DNA of 40,069 nucleotides from Erysipelotrichaceae bacterium (GCA_017432895.1 JAFRIG010000010.1:1-40069), one strand, 5' to 3'; positions 8,569 to 17,190 are shown, counted from the stretch's first letter. Notes: a model not told the origin generated them from the sequence alone. Program-made: numbers and translations.

Positions 8569-9204
8569 ATGTTTCTTATCGAAACGATAGATAACGCCTT
8601 TCAGCTGATCTCCTTAGGTGTTTTAACGATATTGTCCCTGTATCAGGCCTTTAAGACACGGAAACGGATCTGGGCTATTTTGACGATGTTCTACAGCGTC
8701 ATGACCTTAGGCGAACTCTATTGGCTCTTGTATATGATCCTCTATGCGAAAACGCCTTATTATTCTTTTATTCCTGATTTCTGCTGGATCTCTGCTTTTC
8801 TGTTTCTTATCCTGCTGCTGCTTCATATCCGAAATGAAAGAAAGACATGGAAAGATCATCGCAATTCCTGGCTGATTCCCGTCTTTACTATCGGAATGGC
8901 TCTGTTTTATATGCAATGGGGCGAATATGTGACCAATTTCATCTATGCGATCTTCATGACGCCGCTTCTGTTTTATTCTCTTTCCGGTATGAAATCAGCC
9001 GGAGAAAAAGCGGGCAGGATCGATCTGTGTTCGATCTGTTTCTGTTACTGTGTGATCGAATATACGCTATGGACCGTTTCCTGTTTCTTTGACAAAGGAA
9101 TCTTCTTTGAGTCGCTTTATTATGCTTCTGATGTGGCATTGACGATAGTATTCATCCTGCTCTATCCCGCAACAAGAAAGGCGGCAGAAGATGAATTATA
9201 TTGA
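8569..9204 (+). CDS. Integral membrane protein, about seven helices, unknown function
   Basis: 211 residues, almost entirely hydrophobic. About seven membrane segments can be drawn (near 12-29, 33-58, 66-86, 95-113, 117-134, 145-166 and 177-198). There is no recognised catalytic motif. It begins on the base after the stop codon of the two-helix protein and overlaps the PrsW-type gene by 14 bases, so the four genes 7725-9814 are surely one transcript with coupled translation. A sensor or scaffold for the protease is the simplest guess; I do not recognise the family. Confidence 0.75.
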   Translation: MFLIETIDNAFQLISLGVLTILSLYQAFKTRKRIWAILTMFYSVMTLGELYWLLYMILYAKTPYYSFIPDFCWISAFLFLILLLLHIRNERKTWKDHRNSWLIPVFTIGMALFYMQWGEYVTNFIYAIFMTPLLFYSLSGMKSAGEKAGRIDLCSICFCYCVIEYTLWTVSCFFDKGIFFESLYYASDVALTIVFILLYPATRKAAEDELY

Positions 9205-9814
9205 AAATATCTACATTTGTCTGGCAGCACCGCTGTTAGTAGGGATCCTGTGTGCACGAAACAAAGGCAGGCATATGCTGCTGTTTGTCTGGGGAGGACT
9301 GAGTGTCTGTCTTCTTTCTTCTTATATCAGCACCTTTCTGACGGCGTTTTTGCAGATCGACTACATTACGGCAACGATCACGGTCGTGCCCATCGTTGAA
9401 GAGATCATGAAACTGTTGCCGATCTTATTCTATTTATTGGTTTTTGAACCAAAAGGAGAGGATGTACCTGCCTGTATCTTTATGATCGCCTGCGGCTTTG
9501 CGACACTGGAAAATGTCTGTTATCTGGTCCTGAATGGAAGTGACCGCTTTTTCGACCTGCTGATCCGTGGTTTTGGTACCGGAGCAATGCACGTCATCTG
9601 TGGAGTCATCATGGTCGTTGGGATCATGACACTTTGGGAGAATCGCTGGCTAAGAGCGGCCGGGATCTTTGGCTTGTTATCGGCGGTCATCACTTATCAT
9701 GGGATCTATAATATGCTGGTCCTGCAGCCCGGATCGATCGCTATCGTCGGTTATCTGATTCCGTTGTTTTCTGCACTGCTGTATAAGATCCTGTTTCATC
9801 CGTATAAGAGCTAA
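9191..9814 (+). CDS. PrsW-family intramembrane metalloprotease
   Basis: 207-residue polytopic membrane protein of the PrsW family (PF13367), close to PrsW in length (~218). It carries the expected motifs: VVPIVEEIMK with E70-E71, GFATLEN with E107, H134 in the following membrane helix, and H170 near the C-terminal end. These are the candidate metal and catalytic residues. B. subtilis PrsW makes the first cut in the extracytoplasmic part of anti-sigma RsiW, releasing SigW after further proteolysis. Here the gene is fourth in an operon headed by an ECF sigma factor. The likely substrate is the two-helix protein at 8263, its paralogue at 9944, or both. A terminator follows. Confidence 0.85.
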   Translation: MNYIENIYICLAAPLLVGILCARNKGRHMLLFVWGGLSVCLLSSYISTFLTAFLQIDYITATITVVPIVEEIMKLLPILFYLLVFEPKGEDVPACIFMIACGFATLENVCYLVLNGSDRFFDLLIRGFGTGAMHVICGVIMVVGIMTLWENRWLRAAGIFGLLSAVITYHGIYNMLVLQPGSIAIVGYLIPLFSALLYKILFHPYKS

Positions 9815-9842
9815 TAAATCACCATCGATCCCTTCTTTCATG

Positions 9843-9864
9843 CCTGATCTGATCAGGTTTTTTT
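9843..9864 (+). terminator. Terminator after the sigma/PrsW operon
   Basis: The stem CCTGAT/ATCAGG (9843-9848 with 9852-9857) has a 3-base loop and is followed by a seven-T run. It separates the sigma/PrsW genes from the second operon, so the giant surface protein needs its own promoter or read-through. Confidence 0.85.
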
Positions 9865-9943
9865 ATTTTGGGCGGGGAATTTTTATATTTTACGTATCTA
9901 TATAAGTGTAAAGAACTTTTGCACGGAAAGGAGGATGGCTCAT
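9865..9943 (+). promoter_or_regulatory. Leader region of the giant surface-protein operon
   Basis: An AT-rich leader starts with GGGCGGGGAAT (9870-9880), followed by TACGTATC and TATATAAG around 9891-9906. TTGGGC (9868-9873) and TACGTA (9891-9896) are 17 bases apart. The GGGGAAT and CGTAT pieces resemble ECF boxes, but their 12-base gap is too short for known ECF promoters. AAAGGAGG at 9927-9934 is the ribosome site. Confidence 0.3.
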
Positions 9944-10231
9944 TTGAAAACGGATAAGGAAAGGATCGCCCTCATGCATGAGAGAGCAGGAAAACTGGAA
10001 AATCAGAAGATGCTGAAAAGATGGGGAAGCATCTCGTTATGCCTGTTCACTTTGTTGTTTGGGGCAATAATCAGGATCGATCTGCCGTTTCAATCTGTCC
10101 TGAATAGCGGTTTTACCGGATCATCATTGCTTAGCGATAGTGCAGGCGGCTATGTGCTGGTTGCGGTGATTTCTTTTGTGGTGGCGGTATGTATCACGGT
10201 TTATTGTTTGCGGAGAAATAAAAAGTTTTAG
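9944..10231 (+). CDS. Small two-helix membrane protein, paralogue of the 8263 protein
   Basis: 95 residues from a TTG start. An ATG at 9935 abuts the ribosome site AAAGGAGG (9927-9934) with no spacer, so it is an unlikely start; the TTG at 9944 has 9 bases. From there the protein begins MKTDKERIALMHERA, aligning residue for residue with MRTNEERIAAMHQRA of the 8263 protein. Helix 1 is ~23-44 and helix 2 ~70-90, with a short external loop between. The last helix (YVLVAVISFVVAVCITVYC) matches its paralogue closely. It heads a two-gene operon with the 1730-residue surface protein, 9 bases away. A second anti-sigma-like or partner protein for the surface protein is suggested, not shown. Confidence 0.7.
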   Translation: MKTDKERIALMHERAGKLENQKMLKRWGSISLCLFTLLFGAIIRIDLPFQSVLNSGFTGSSLLSDSAGGYVLVAVISFVVAVCITVYCLRRNKKF

Positions 10232-10240
10232 GGGGATGTT

Positions 10241-13200
10241 ATGAGAAAGCAAAACGAATTATGGAAAAAGATCCTGATGGTCATGACGGTGTTTTTCATG
10301 ATCATCACATTACTTCCGGTATCGGCAGGAAAGACGTTGTTTGCCGAAGACGAGGAAGAAGAGGAAGTTCCGGATGCTTATAACCGGATCATGAAGATGG
10401 CGGATAAAGCACCATCCGATTGGAGCCAGGAAAAGGACCCATACGGATACGGCTTAGACAATATGTTCTTCTTAAATTCACAACAGGAACTGATGGTTTA
10501 TCAGTATAACGGACACTATGATAAAACGATCGAGTCTTACGATACTTTGAAAGCGCAAAATGAAGATGATTATCCGCTGGCTGGTGTGAAACCGAAGAGT
10601 TATGATATTCCGAAAAATTACACACTGAGCTATGCCAAGACGATCGCGTTTGACCCATCCGGTTCCGGACGCAAGGATCACATCGCGGTCATCGGTGTCT
10701 ATTCTTCAAAATTTTCTGATGAGGATACGCCACCTTACATCTATGTATATGTCATGGACAAAGACGGCAATCTCAGCAGTATGACCAGTTTGGGTAAAGC
10801 TACGTGGATGTGCAATGACAGCACTTTGAATAACGACAACATGTGGGATTTCAACGCCAGAAACTTCATGGATATCACAGCAGGTGACTTCGATGGGGAT
10901 GGCAAAGATTCTCTGGTCGTCTGGGCTTGCGGAAGCAATCCGATCCTGAAGCAGGTCAATGTCAGTTCCAATAATGGCAGTATTTCTTTGGATGTCTTGA
11001 GTGCCAACGGCTATGCGGCAGCTCCTAACGACGACAGCTGGGAAGGTAATTACAACAAAGATAAAAAGAAGACCGAATACAACGAAGATGCCAATGGTCT
11101 GACGCATTTTCTGTATTATGATACTCCGGATCGCTATGTTGAAAACCGTTTGAGCGTTGTCGTTCGCAGCGGCGACTTCAATGGCGATGGCGTCGATGAT
11201 TTGGCGGTATTAAGCTATCTGGGGCGGGTTGTAAAAGGCCAGCAGGAAAAATGGGGTTACTATTATATCCCGATGCTGTCTTTCAGCTACGGTAAAAAAG
11301 GTGATACCAGAAGCATCACAGCGGGAAATGATTCCGTTAAGAATATCGATGTTCAGGATACGACAAATGGGAACTCCCATATTGCGCCAATGGCTTGCGG
11401 CATGGCAGTCGGTGATGTCGATAACGACGGCAGAGATGAGGCGGTCATTTCCGGTATCTATCATGAAGTTTCCGGAAGCTATTGGAAAGAGAAAGATGGC
11501 GAGTGGGTCAGAAAAGCTGCTGCTGACGCTTATGAAGATGTCGATAAATATAAACTGGTAACAGCGATCTATCGCGGTTCTACTTGTCTGATGTTTGACA
11601 AAAGCCTGGACACTAATGCCTGGACAGCAGGTGATGGCAGTGCCAGTGCCGGTTACTATACCTGGGCCGGCAACGGGACGACAGGCGACCAGTCCTATCA
11701 GCAGATCGCCGTAGAGACGGTGGCGATCAATGGCAAGGGCAGCGCGGAACATATCTTTATCAGCGGTGATCTTTACACTTACAGTGGCGGAAAACTGACA
11801 ATTGCCTATCAGCCAAAATATTTCCAGCATGTCAATGGAGCCAATAATGGCTGGGATAATAAAGAAACGTATATGCGATCTGTGGCTGTCGGCAATTTTG
11901 ACGGTAATGAGGAAGGACGCGAACAGGTCGCTTTTGTCGCGGCAGCCGCAAGGGATAAAGGAGATCAAAAAGCTTACTATGTCTCTTATGCTTTAGGTAT
12001 CATGGGCGGCGTCTATGAAGACAGTGATGGCAACCCGCAGCCCCAGGCTGTCAGTTACTACTGTTCCGATAAGGATGATGTCCTTGAACATGCGGATTAC
12101 TACTATCCGGGCAGCAGTGATGAATGCAAAGTCAATGACTGCTTAAACTTTGATATTTGTGCCTGGGATAACGATTCCGACGGTTTGCATGTCAAATATG
12201 TCGGCAAGGAGTTTACTTATACGGATCCTTCTGTCATGGCCATCGTTCAGGCGGCGCCGTATTTTGAAGAAGTCAAAGACGCCATGACGGATTATTCGAC
12301 TTCCTATTCGCTGACGACAAGCTACGAATATGGAACCAGCCAGGGCAACAGTACCTCGTTTGGTGTCGGCGGTGATTACGAACTGGAAGCGGAAGTCGTA
12401 AAATTCAATGTATCGGCCGGTTACGCGACCGACTGGTCCGAATCCTTCAGCAATTCCTGGACGGATTCCGAGACATATACGATCAATGCCATCGGAGAGG
12501 ATCAGGTTCTGATCTATCGGATCCCGGTAACGATCTATAAATATCAGGTCGAAGTAAACGGCAGCTGGAGTGATGAAAATATCATTGAACTGTCTTTCCC
12601 GGGCAAATCGGCAATCGCACCGATGAGTGTCAGAGAATATAACGAATTTGCGGAATACTACAATAAACAGGCTGAAGCACTGGCGCAAGAGGTCCAGGAA
12701 ACCACCGGTGAAACGATACCGGCAGACAGGATCCCTCATCTGAATCTGATCAATGATAAATACTTAGGCAATGAAGGAAATCCCTATGCCTATATGAGAG
12801 ATGCTTCTCCGGAAGTCACGGTTTTACAGGAATCGCCATTGAACTCCGGGGTGGGATCCAGTTCTACTTCCTATGAGTGGTCGAGGGAGCATTCTACCGG
12901 TTATGAGGAATCGGAATCTCACGGTTTCAGCTTTGAGTTCCAGCTCATGTTCCAATGGAAAGTCGGACATACAGGAATGGCTTTGGGTGGCCACGTTTCC
13001 CTTGATTACATGCGTGATTACAGTACTTCAAAGACCGAGACAAAAGGCAATGGTGCCAGCTGCACGATCGGCAATCTGGATCCTGAAGCTCTGGAAGAAA
13101 TGGGAATGTCTTCGACGGCGGGCAAACAGTATGGTTTTGATGCCCAGCTGGCGACCTGGCCATCAAATATCATCCTGACCGATAGCGTCTATACGACCAG

Positions 13201-15433
13201 CATGGAAAGCGAATACTCCGGTCAGTTCGATGACGAAGAAAACAAAAAAAGAGAACTGAAGTATGTACCGATCTATGGCTATCTGCTTTCAAATATCCAA
13301 TCGGCGACACCTCCGGTCATTGACCTGGATTCGCAATTCAAGCTGGATGAAGATGAAAATATGAATATCTTATTGACCTGGTCCGATCCAAGCAGTGAAT
13401 ACAAAAATGTCGGGGCTTATGTGATCTATCAGGTTCAGAAGGATGGTTCTTATACAAAAGTCGCAACGGTGGATGCCGATACGAACGAATATATGTTTGA
13501 TGATATCGATGGACGTAACGAATACAAGTTCATCGTTAGAACCAAATCCGGTATCAGTGAGCGATATGAAAGTATCGACTCCAATCTGACTTATCTGTAT
13601 GTCGAAGCCAACGCATTGTATTCAATCGAATTGACTTCATCCGATGAAACTTCGGATACTTATACGGTCACACATACCGATGGAAGCAAAACGACGATCG
13701 TCGTGAAACATGGCGTAGGCGTCGTCGATATCCAAAAGTCCGGCTCGGAAGGTCTCTATGATACATATACGATCTACTTCTCTGATGGAACGACAGTATC
13801 TTATGTCGTCAAGAATGGTGAAGACGGAAGAGAAGTGGAATTGCGGACTTATACGCCGGAAGGCAGTGATAAACAGATCGTCCAGTGGCGCTATGTCGGA
13901 GATGAAGAGTGGCAAGACCTGGTAGAAGTATCGGATGCTGCGTTCATTGAGGGAAGAAAAGTGGAGCTACGTATCGATCAGGAATCCGGCTATGTCCAGT
14001 GGCATTATGAAGGCGATGATATCTGGTATGATCTGATCTCTTTGACGGATCTCAAAGGTGATCGGGGTGAACAGGGTGAACAAGGTGAAGCAGGCCGTGA
14101 GATCGAAATAAGAGTCAATGAAGAGACCGGTATGATCCAGTGGCATTATGTGGGAGAAGAACAGTGGAATGATCTTCTGGCATCTTCCGATTCACAGCTG
14201 ATCCAGGGCGAACCAGGCCGGGAAATCGAGGTCAGAGTCTGCAGAGAAACCGATCCGGAAACCGGTGAAGAGATAAGTGAGATGCAATGGCGCTATGTCG
14301 GTGATGAACAGTGGCAAACGCTGATCCAATTGGATGAACTCCAAGGCGATACCGGAGAAGATGGAAGAGAAGTCGAATTCATGTACGATCATCTGGCAAA
14401 TGAGATCTTGTGGCATTATGTCGGAGAAATAGAGTGGCGTTCTCTGGTGATCCTTAATTCCGATTATCTTAAAGGTGAAGATGGCCGGGAAGTCGAGCTG
14501 CAGGTCAACGAAGATGACGATATGATCCAATGGCGCTATACGGGCGAGAGTGATTGGAGCGATCTGATGGCTCTATCTGAACTTAGAGGCGATGAGATCG
14601 AGCTGATGTATGACGAGGATACAATGACCGTCATGTGGCGCTATAAAGTGAAAGATGGCCAGGCGGAGATGGAGTGGCAGCAACTGTTTATCATTCCTCA
14701 AGCGCAGGATGGCCGTGGTATCGTTTCCGTTGAGAAGAGTAAAACCAGCGGCAATATCGATACCTATACGATCACTTATTCCGATGGCACGACTTCTACC
14801 TTCACGGTAACCAATGGTACCGATGGCAGAGACGGACGGGATGGTCTGGATGGCCAGGATGGTAAAAATGGAAATGATGGCAGAAATGTTTCTTCTATCG
14901 ATGATCGAAGTTCCAATTCTACGGATTCACACACGTATCAAAACAGCAGTTCTTCCGAAGAAGTGATGACAACTGTTGGTATCCGAAACATCAAGATCGA
15001 CTCCAAGGGAGATCTGATCATTACTTTAACCGACGGTTCCAGCATAACGGCAGGCAATGTCCGGGAGAAAGAATCCGAGGCTTCGATCAAAACGATCAAT
15101 TCTTCCTGCGCGGTAAAATCGTTCTTCTTCAACGTTCCGTTCAGCGATTTCGTTTCCTTGAAGATGGACGACAAAGAAGTACCTGACGGCGTTTATTCCG
15201 TTACATCTTTAGGAGATGGCATCCTGGTCACGATTGACGCTGATGCGGTCAATGGTGATCAGCTGCAGGTAGTCGGCAAGGATACAAACGCTTCTGCCCT
15301 TATCGGTAAGGTAACAAGCGGTTCTGTTCCGATGTGGATATTGGTGTCGTTCTTTGCATGGAACACGCTGCTGACGATCGGCATGATTATACTGGCAAGA
15401 AAAGTCTATCAGTTGAAACAAAACACGAAATGA
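10241..15433 (+). CDS. Giant membrane-anchored surface protein with FG-GAP, pore-former-like and collagen-like parts
   Basis: 1730 residues. Order: signal peptide (1-35, core KILMVMTVFFMIITLLPV); acidic linker; FG-GAP/VCBS-type propeller ~200-650 with calcium-loop motifs such as GDFDGDGKD, GDFNGDGVDD and GDVDNDGRDE near 214, 309 and 390; Ser/Thr/Tyr-rich region ~667-1000 with alternating polar/hydrophobic strands, reminiscent of aerolysin-type beta-pore formers; fibronectin-III-like domain ~1027-1120; phage-tail-like TYTIYFSDGTTVS segments; seven WxYxG repeats ~1213-1490; Gly-X-Y collagen-like tracts near 1270 and 1526-1548; C-terminal membrane helix ~1695-1715 and a short basic tail. AGGGGG lies just before the ATG. 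It probably projects from the membrane through the wall, binding or sensing something. Function unknown; domain names beyond FG-GAP and Fn3 are resemblance only. Confidence 0.8.
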   Translation: MRKQNELWKKILMVMTVFFMIITLLPVSAGKTLFAEDEEEEEVPDAYNRIMKMADKAPSDWSQEKDPYGYGLDNMFFLNSQQELMVYQYNGHYDKTIESYDTLKAQNEDDYPLAGVKPKSYDIPKNYTLSYAKTIAFDPSGSGRKDHIAVIGVYSSKFSDEDTPPYIYVYVMDKDGNLSSMTSLGKATWMCNDSTLNNDNMWDFNARNFMDITAGDFDGDGKDSLVVWACGSNPILKQVNVSSNNGSISLDVLSANGYAAAPNDDSWEGNYNKDKKKTEYNEDANGLTHFLYYDTPDRYVENRLSVVVRSGDFNGDGVDDLAVLSYLGRVVKGQQEKWGYYYIPMLSFSYGKKGDTRSITAGNDSVKNIDVQDTTNGNSHIAPMACGMAVGDVDNDGRDEAVISGIYHEVSGSYWKEKDGEWVRKAAADAYEDVDKYKLVTAIYRGSTCLMFDKSLDTNAWTAGDGSASAGYYTWAGNGTTGDQSYQQIAVETVAINGKGSAEHIFISGDLYTYSGGKLTIAYQPKYFQHVNGANNGWDNKETYMRSVAVGNFDGNEEGREQVAFVAAAARDKGDQKAYYVSYALGIMGGVYEDSDGNPQPQAVSYYCSDKDDVLEHADYYYPGSSDECKVNDCLNFDICAWDNDSDGLHVKYVGKEFTYTDPSVMAIVQAAPYFEEVKDAMTDYSTSYSLTTSYEYGTSQGNSTSFGVGGDYELEAEVVKFNVSAGYATDWSESFSNSWTDSETYTINAIGEDQVLIYRIPVTIYKYQVEVNGSWSDENIIELSFPGKSAIAPMSVREYNEFAEYYNKQAEALAQEVQETTGETIPADRIPHLNLINDKYLGNEGNPYAYMRDASPEVTVLQESPLNSGVGSSSTSYEWSREHSTGYEESESHGFSFEFQLMFQWKVGHTGMALGGHVSLDYMRDYSTSKTETKGNGASCTIGNLDPEALEEMGMSSTAGKQYGFDAQLATWPSNIILTDSVYTTSMESEYSGQFDDEENKKRELKYVPIYGYLLSNIQSATPPVIDLDSQFKLDEDENMNILLTWSDPSSEYKNVGAYVIYQVQKDGSYTKVATVDADTNEYMFDDIDGRNEYKFIVRTKSGISERYESIDSNLTYLYVEANALYSIELTSSDETSDTYTVTHTDGSKTTIVVKHGVGVVDIQKSGSEGLYDTYTIYFSDGTTVSYVVKNGEDGREVELRTYTPEGSDKQIVQWRYVGDEEWQDLVEVSDAAFIEGRKVELRIDQESGYVQWHYEGDDIWYDLISLTDLKGDRGEQGEQGEAGREIEIRVNEETGMIQWHYVGEEQWNDLLASSDSQLIQGEPGREIEVRVCRETDPETGEEISEMQWRYVGDEQWQTLIQLDELQGDTGEDGREVEFMYDHLANEILWHYVGEIEWRSLVILNSDYLKGEDGREVELQVNEDDDMIQWRYTGESDWSDLMALSELRGDEIELMYDEDTMTVMWRYKVKDGQAEMEWQQLFIIPQAQDGRGIVSVEKSKTSGNIDTYTITYSDGTTSTFTVTNGTDGRDGRDGLDGQDGKNGNDGRNVSSIDDRSSNSTDSHTYQNSSSSEEVMTTVGIRNIKIDSKGDLIITLTDGSSITAGNVREKESEASIKTINSSCAVKSFFFNVPFSDFVSLKMDDKEVPDGVYSVTSLGDGILVTIDADAVNGDQLQVVGKDTNASALIGKVTSGSVPMWILVSFFAWNTLLTIGMIILARKVYQLKQNTK
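13877..14710 (+). repeat. Seven protein-level repeats [W]xYxG...W..L in the giant surface gene
   Basis: Seven units of about 35-50 codons recur, each with a core like QW(R/H)Y(V)G(D/E)xxWxxL, followed by a short G-E-x-G-R-E-(V/I)-E linker. The units differ at the DNA level, so this is an old repeat rather than recent slippage. Similar W-x-Y-x-G units separated by collagen-like pieces occur in phage tail and adhesin proteins. Confidence 0.75.
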
Positions 15434-15551
15434 TACTTTATCGTTTTACAAAGCGATCATTTTAAAGGACTGGTAAAACCTTTGAATCAGAAGCGATTGA
15501 GAAATAAGGTTTACAGTCTCACGTCACTAATTCAGTGATATTCAATCAAAG

Positions 15552-15583
15552 AGGCATATCGGATACATCTGATATGCCTTTTT
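15552..15583 (+). terminator. Terminator of the giant surface-protein operon
   Basis: A perfect 9-bp stem, AGGCATATC/GATATGCCT (15552-15560 with 15571-15579), has a 10-base loop and then TTTT. Between the stop at 15433 and here there is also a long-loop inverted repeat (15473-15482 with 15506-15514) and a small hairpin TCACT/AGTGA near 15523-15538. No gene is visible in that gap. Confidence 0.85.
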
Positions 15584-15714
15584 AGGACAAAGGGATTTTT
15601 GAATGTCTGATCAGAGTTCAAGAATGAGCCTATAGCAACTATGAACGACGCTATCTTGAAAGGTGGCGTTTTATTTGCAGCCAAAAACAAGTAATATTAA
15701 ATAAAGAGGTCAGA

Positions 15715-16086
15715 ATGTTTTTTGCGATAGGTGTCATGCAGGACAGGAAGAATCTGGACTTCCATCAGACGATGATCTGCGAGATCTGCGATCAGTTCTC
15801 GTCTTTCAGTGTGTTCATGACCTATACGGTCCTGTATCTTTTCTTCATTCCGGTCTTCAAATGGGATAAACACTATTATGTGCAGACCAACTGCTGTCAC
15901 AGTCTCTATGAACTGGATGAGGAAAGAGGAAGACGGATCGAAAACGGTGAGAATGTTTCGATAAGGCAAGAGGATCTGACTTTGATCTCCAAGGGTATTT
16001 CTAGTGGCCTTAAGAAATGTTCCTATTGCGGTTATGAGACGGATGAGGATTTTGCCTACTGTCCCAAATGCGGGAGGCCTTTCTGA
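15715..16086 (+). CDS. Small protein with C-terminal zinc ribbon
   Basis: 123 residues. The C-terminus holds a four-cysteine zinc ribbon, CSYCGYETDEDFAYCPKCG, at ~101-119 (CxxC...CxxC). The N-terminal half is mixed, with a hydrophobic stretch VFMTYTVLYLFFIPVF at ~35-50 that may be a single membrane helix or a buried strand, followed by KWDKHYYV. GAGG at 15706-15709 precedes the ATG. Its stop codon overlaps the start of the macro-domain gene by one base, so the two are translationally coupled. Zinc-ribbon proteins of this size are common in Firmicutes and mostly uncharacterised; a link to ADP-ribose handling is suggested only by its neighbours. Confidence 0.75.
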   Translation: MFFAIGVMQDRKNLDFHQTMICEICDQFSSFSVFMTYTVLYLFFIPVFKWDKHYYVQTNCCHSLYELDEERGRRIENGENVSIRQEDLTLISKGISSGLKKCSYCGYETDEDFAYCPKCGRPF

Positions 16087-17144
16087 TGCCGCTGCAGATA
16101 AGCAGAAATGACATCCGCAACATCAAGGCCGATGCGATCGTCGATCCCACTGATCGTTATCTTTCCGGTTATGGCGGCAACGATCTGATCATCCATACCC
16201 TGGCCGGTAGTGAACTCGATAAAGAATGCGCAAAGCTTTCGCTTGAACCGGGAGAAGCTTTGATCACTAAAGCCTATGACTTAAGCAATTATAAATACAT
16301 CATCCATACCTGTTCGACCAGATATATCGACGGTACTCATGGGGAAGAAGAGATCCTGAAAAGCTGTTATGTGAAATGTCTTGATCTGGCAAAAGATTAT
16401 GAACTTGAGTCCATCGTCTTTCCTTTGATCGCTTCCGGTACCTTCGGTTTTCCTAAGGGCAGAGCTTTAAAGATCGCTTCGGATACGATCACGGAATTCC
16501 TTTTGGATAACGAACTTGATGTTCAACTGCTAGTCTACGATAAGGAATCTTTCGATGTTGCCGGCAAACTGTTTACGGATATCAAAGATTATCTGGACAA
16601 GTATCTTAGTCCCAAACACGGCAGTGATGATCAAGAGTATAAACAAAGCTTCTTGATCAAACCTTCTATCAAAGCCGACAAAAAGCAGGAAGCGGATCAT
16701 GAGACGAGCTTTGGAACTTTGCCGACAGGATCATCCGATGAGACCGTTTCCTTCTTACAAAACATTCTGTATGATTTTGAGGAAGCGATCCCGAAATTTG
16801 AACCGGATGAATCTTTCTCGCAGTGTCTGATCAGAATGATCGATGAGCGAGGACTTCTGGATCCCGAGGTATACAAGAAGGCCAATATCGATCGCAAACA
16901 TTTCAATCACATCAAGAACGATATCAACTACCGTCCCAAGAAGGAGACGGCTGTGGCTTTGGCTATCGGTATGAAGCTGAATCTGAAGGATACGGATACG
17001 CTATTGGAAAGAGCGGGTTTTGTTTTGTCGAAGTCTTCCAAGTTCGATCTGATCATCCGCTATTGCATAAGCCATAAGATCTACGATATCTATCGGATCA
17101 ACGAGATCCTTTTTGCGGAGGATCAAAAACTCCTGGGCTGTTAA
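16086..17144 (+). CDS. Macro-domain protein with C-terminal helical, HTH-like domain
   Basis: About 352 residues, starting at the ATG that overlaps the previous stop. Residues ~1-165 form a macro domain (ADP-ribose or O-acetyl-ADP-ribose binding/hydrolysis): ADAIVDPTD at the start of the binding loop, a glycine-rich GYGGNDLI, and PLIASGTFGFPKGRAL for the phosphate loop. A charged linker follows (~165-215). The last ~125 residues are helical, with the pattern KHFNHIKNDINYRPKKETAV...LLERAGF typical of an XRE-like fold found fused to macro or VWA domains in Firmicutes. The frame to 16068 is open but has no ribosome site. With the ADP-ribosylglycohydrolase two genes on, it probably removes or reads ADP-ribose marks. 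Which molecule carries the mark is unknown. Confidence 0.85.
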   Translation: MPLQISRNDIRNIKADAIVDPTDRYLSGYGGNDLIIHTLAGSELDKECAKLSLEPGEALITKAYDLSNYKYIIHTCSTRYIDGTHGEEEILKSCYVKCLDLAKDYELESIVFPLIASGTFGFPKGRALKIASDTITEFLLDNELDVQLLVYDKESFDVAGKLFTDIKDYLDKYLSPKHGSDDQEYKQSFLIKPSIKADKKQEADHETSFGTLPTGSSDETVSFLQNILYDFEEAIPKFEPDESFSQCLIRMIDERGLLDPEVYKKANIDRKHFNHIKNDINYRPKKETAVALAIGMKLNLKDTDTLLERAGFVLSKSSKFDLIIRYCISHKIYDIYRINEILFAEDQKLLGC

Positions 17145-17190
17145 ATGTCGTTTGGCAGACGACCATAAGTTTCTTCAAAAGACATAAGAT

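Noticed and set aside
9870..9906. ECF-sigma promoter (GGGGAAT and CGTAT) before the surface-protein operon
   Set aside because: The gap is 12 bases, while known ECF promoters need 16-17. Left as a weak possibility only.
9935..9943. ATG at 9935 as start of the second two-helix protein
   Set aside because: The ribosome site AAAGGAGG touches this ATG. The TTG at 9944 has normal spacing and aligns exactly with the paralogue.
11210..11968. 252-codon open frame on the minus strand inside the giant surface gene
   Set aside because: It lies wholly opposite a clearly coding gene with signal peptide, domains and repeats, has no ribosome site, and its peptide is unremarkable.
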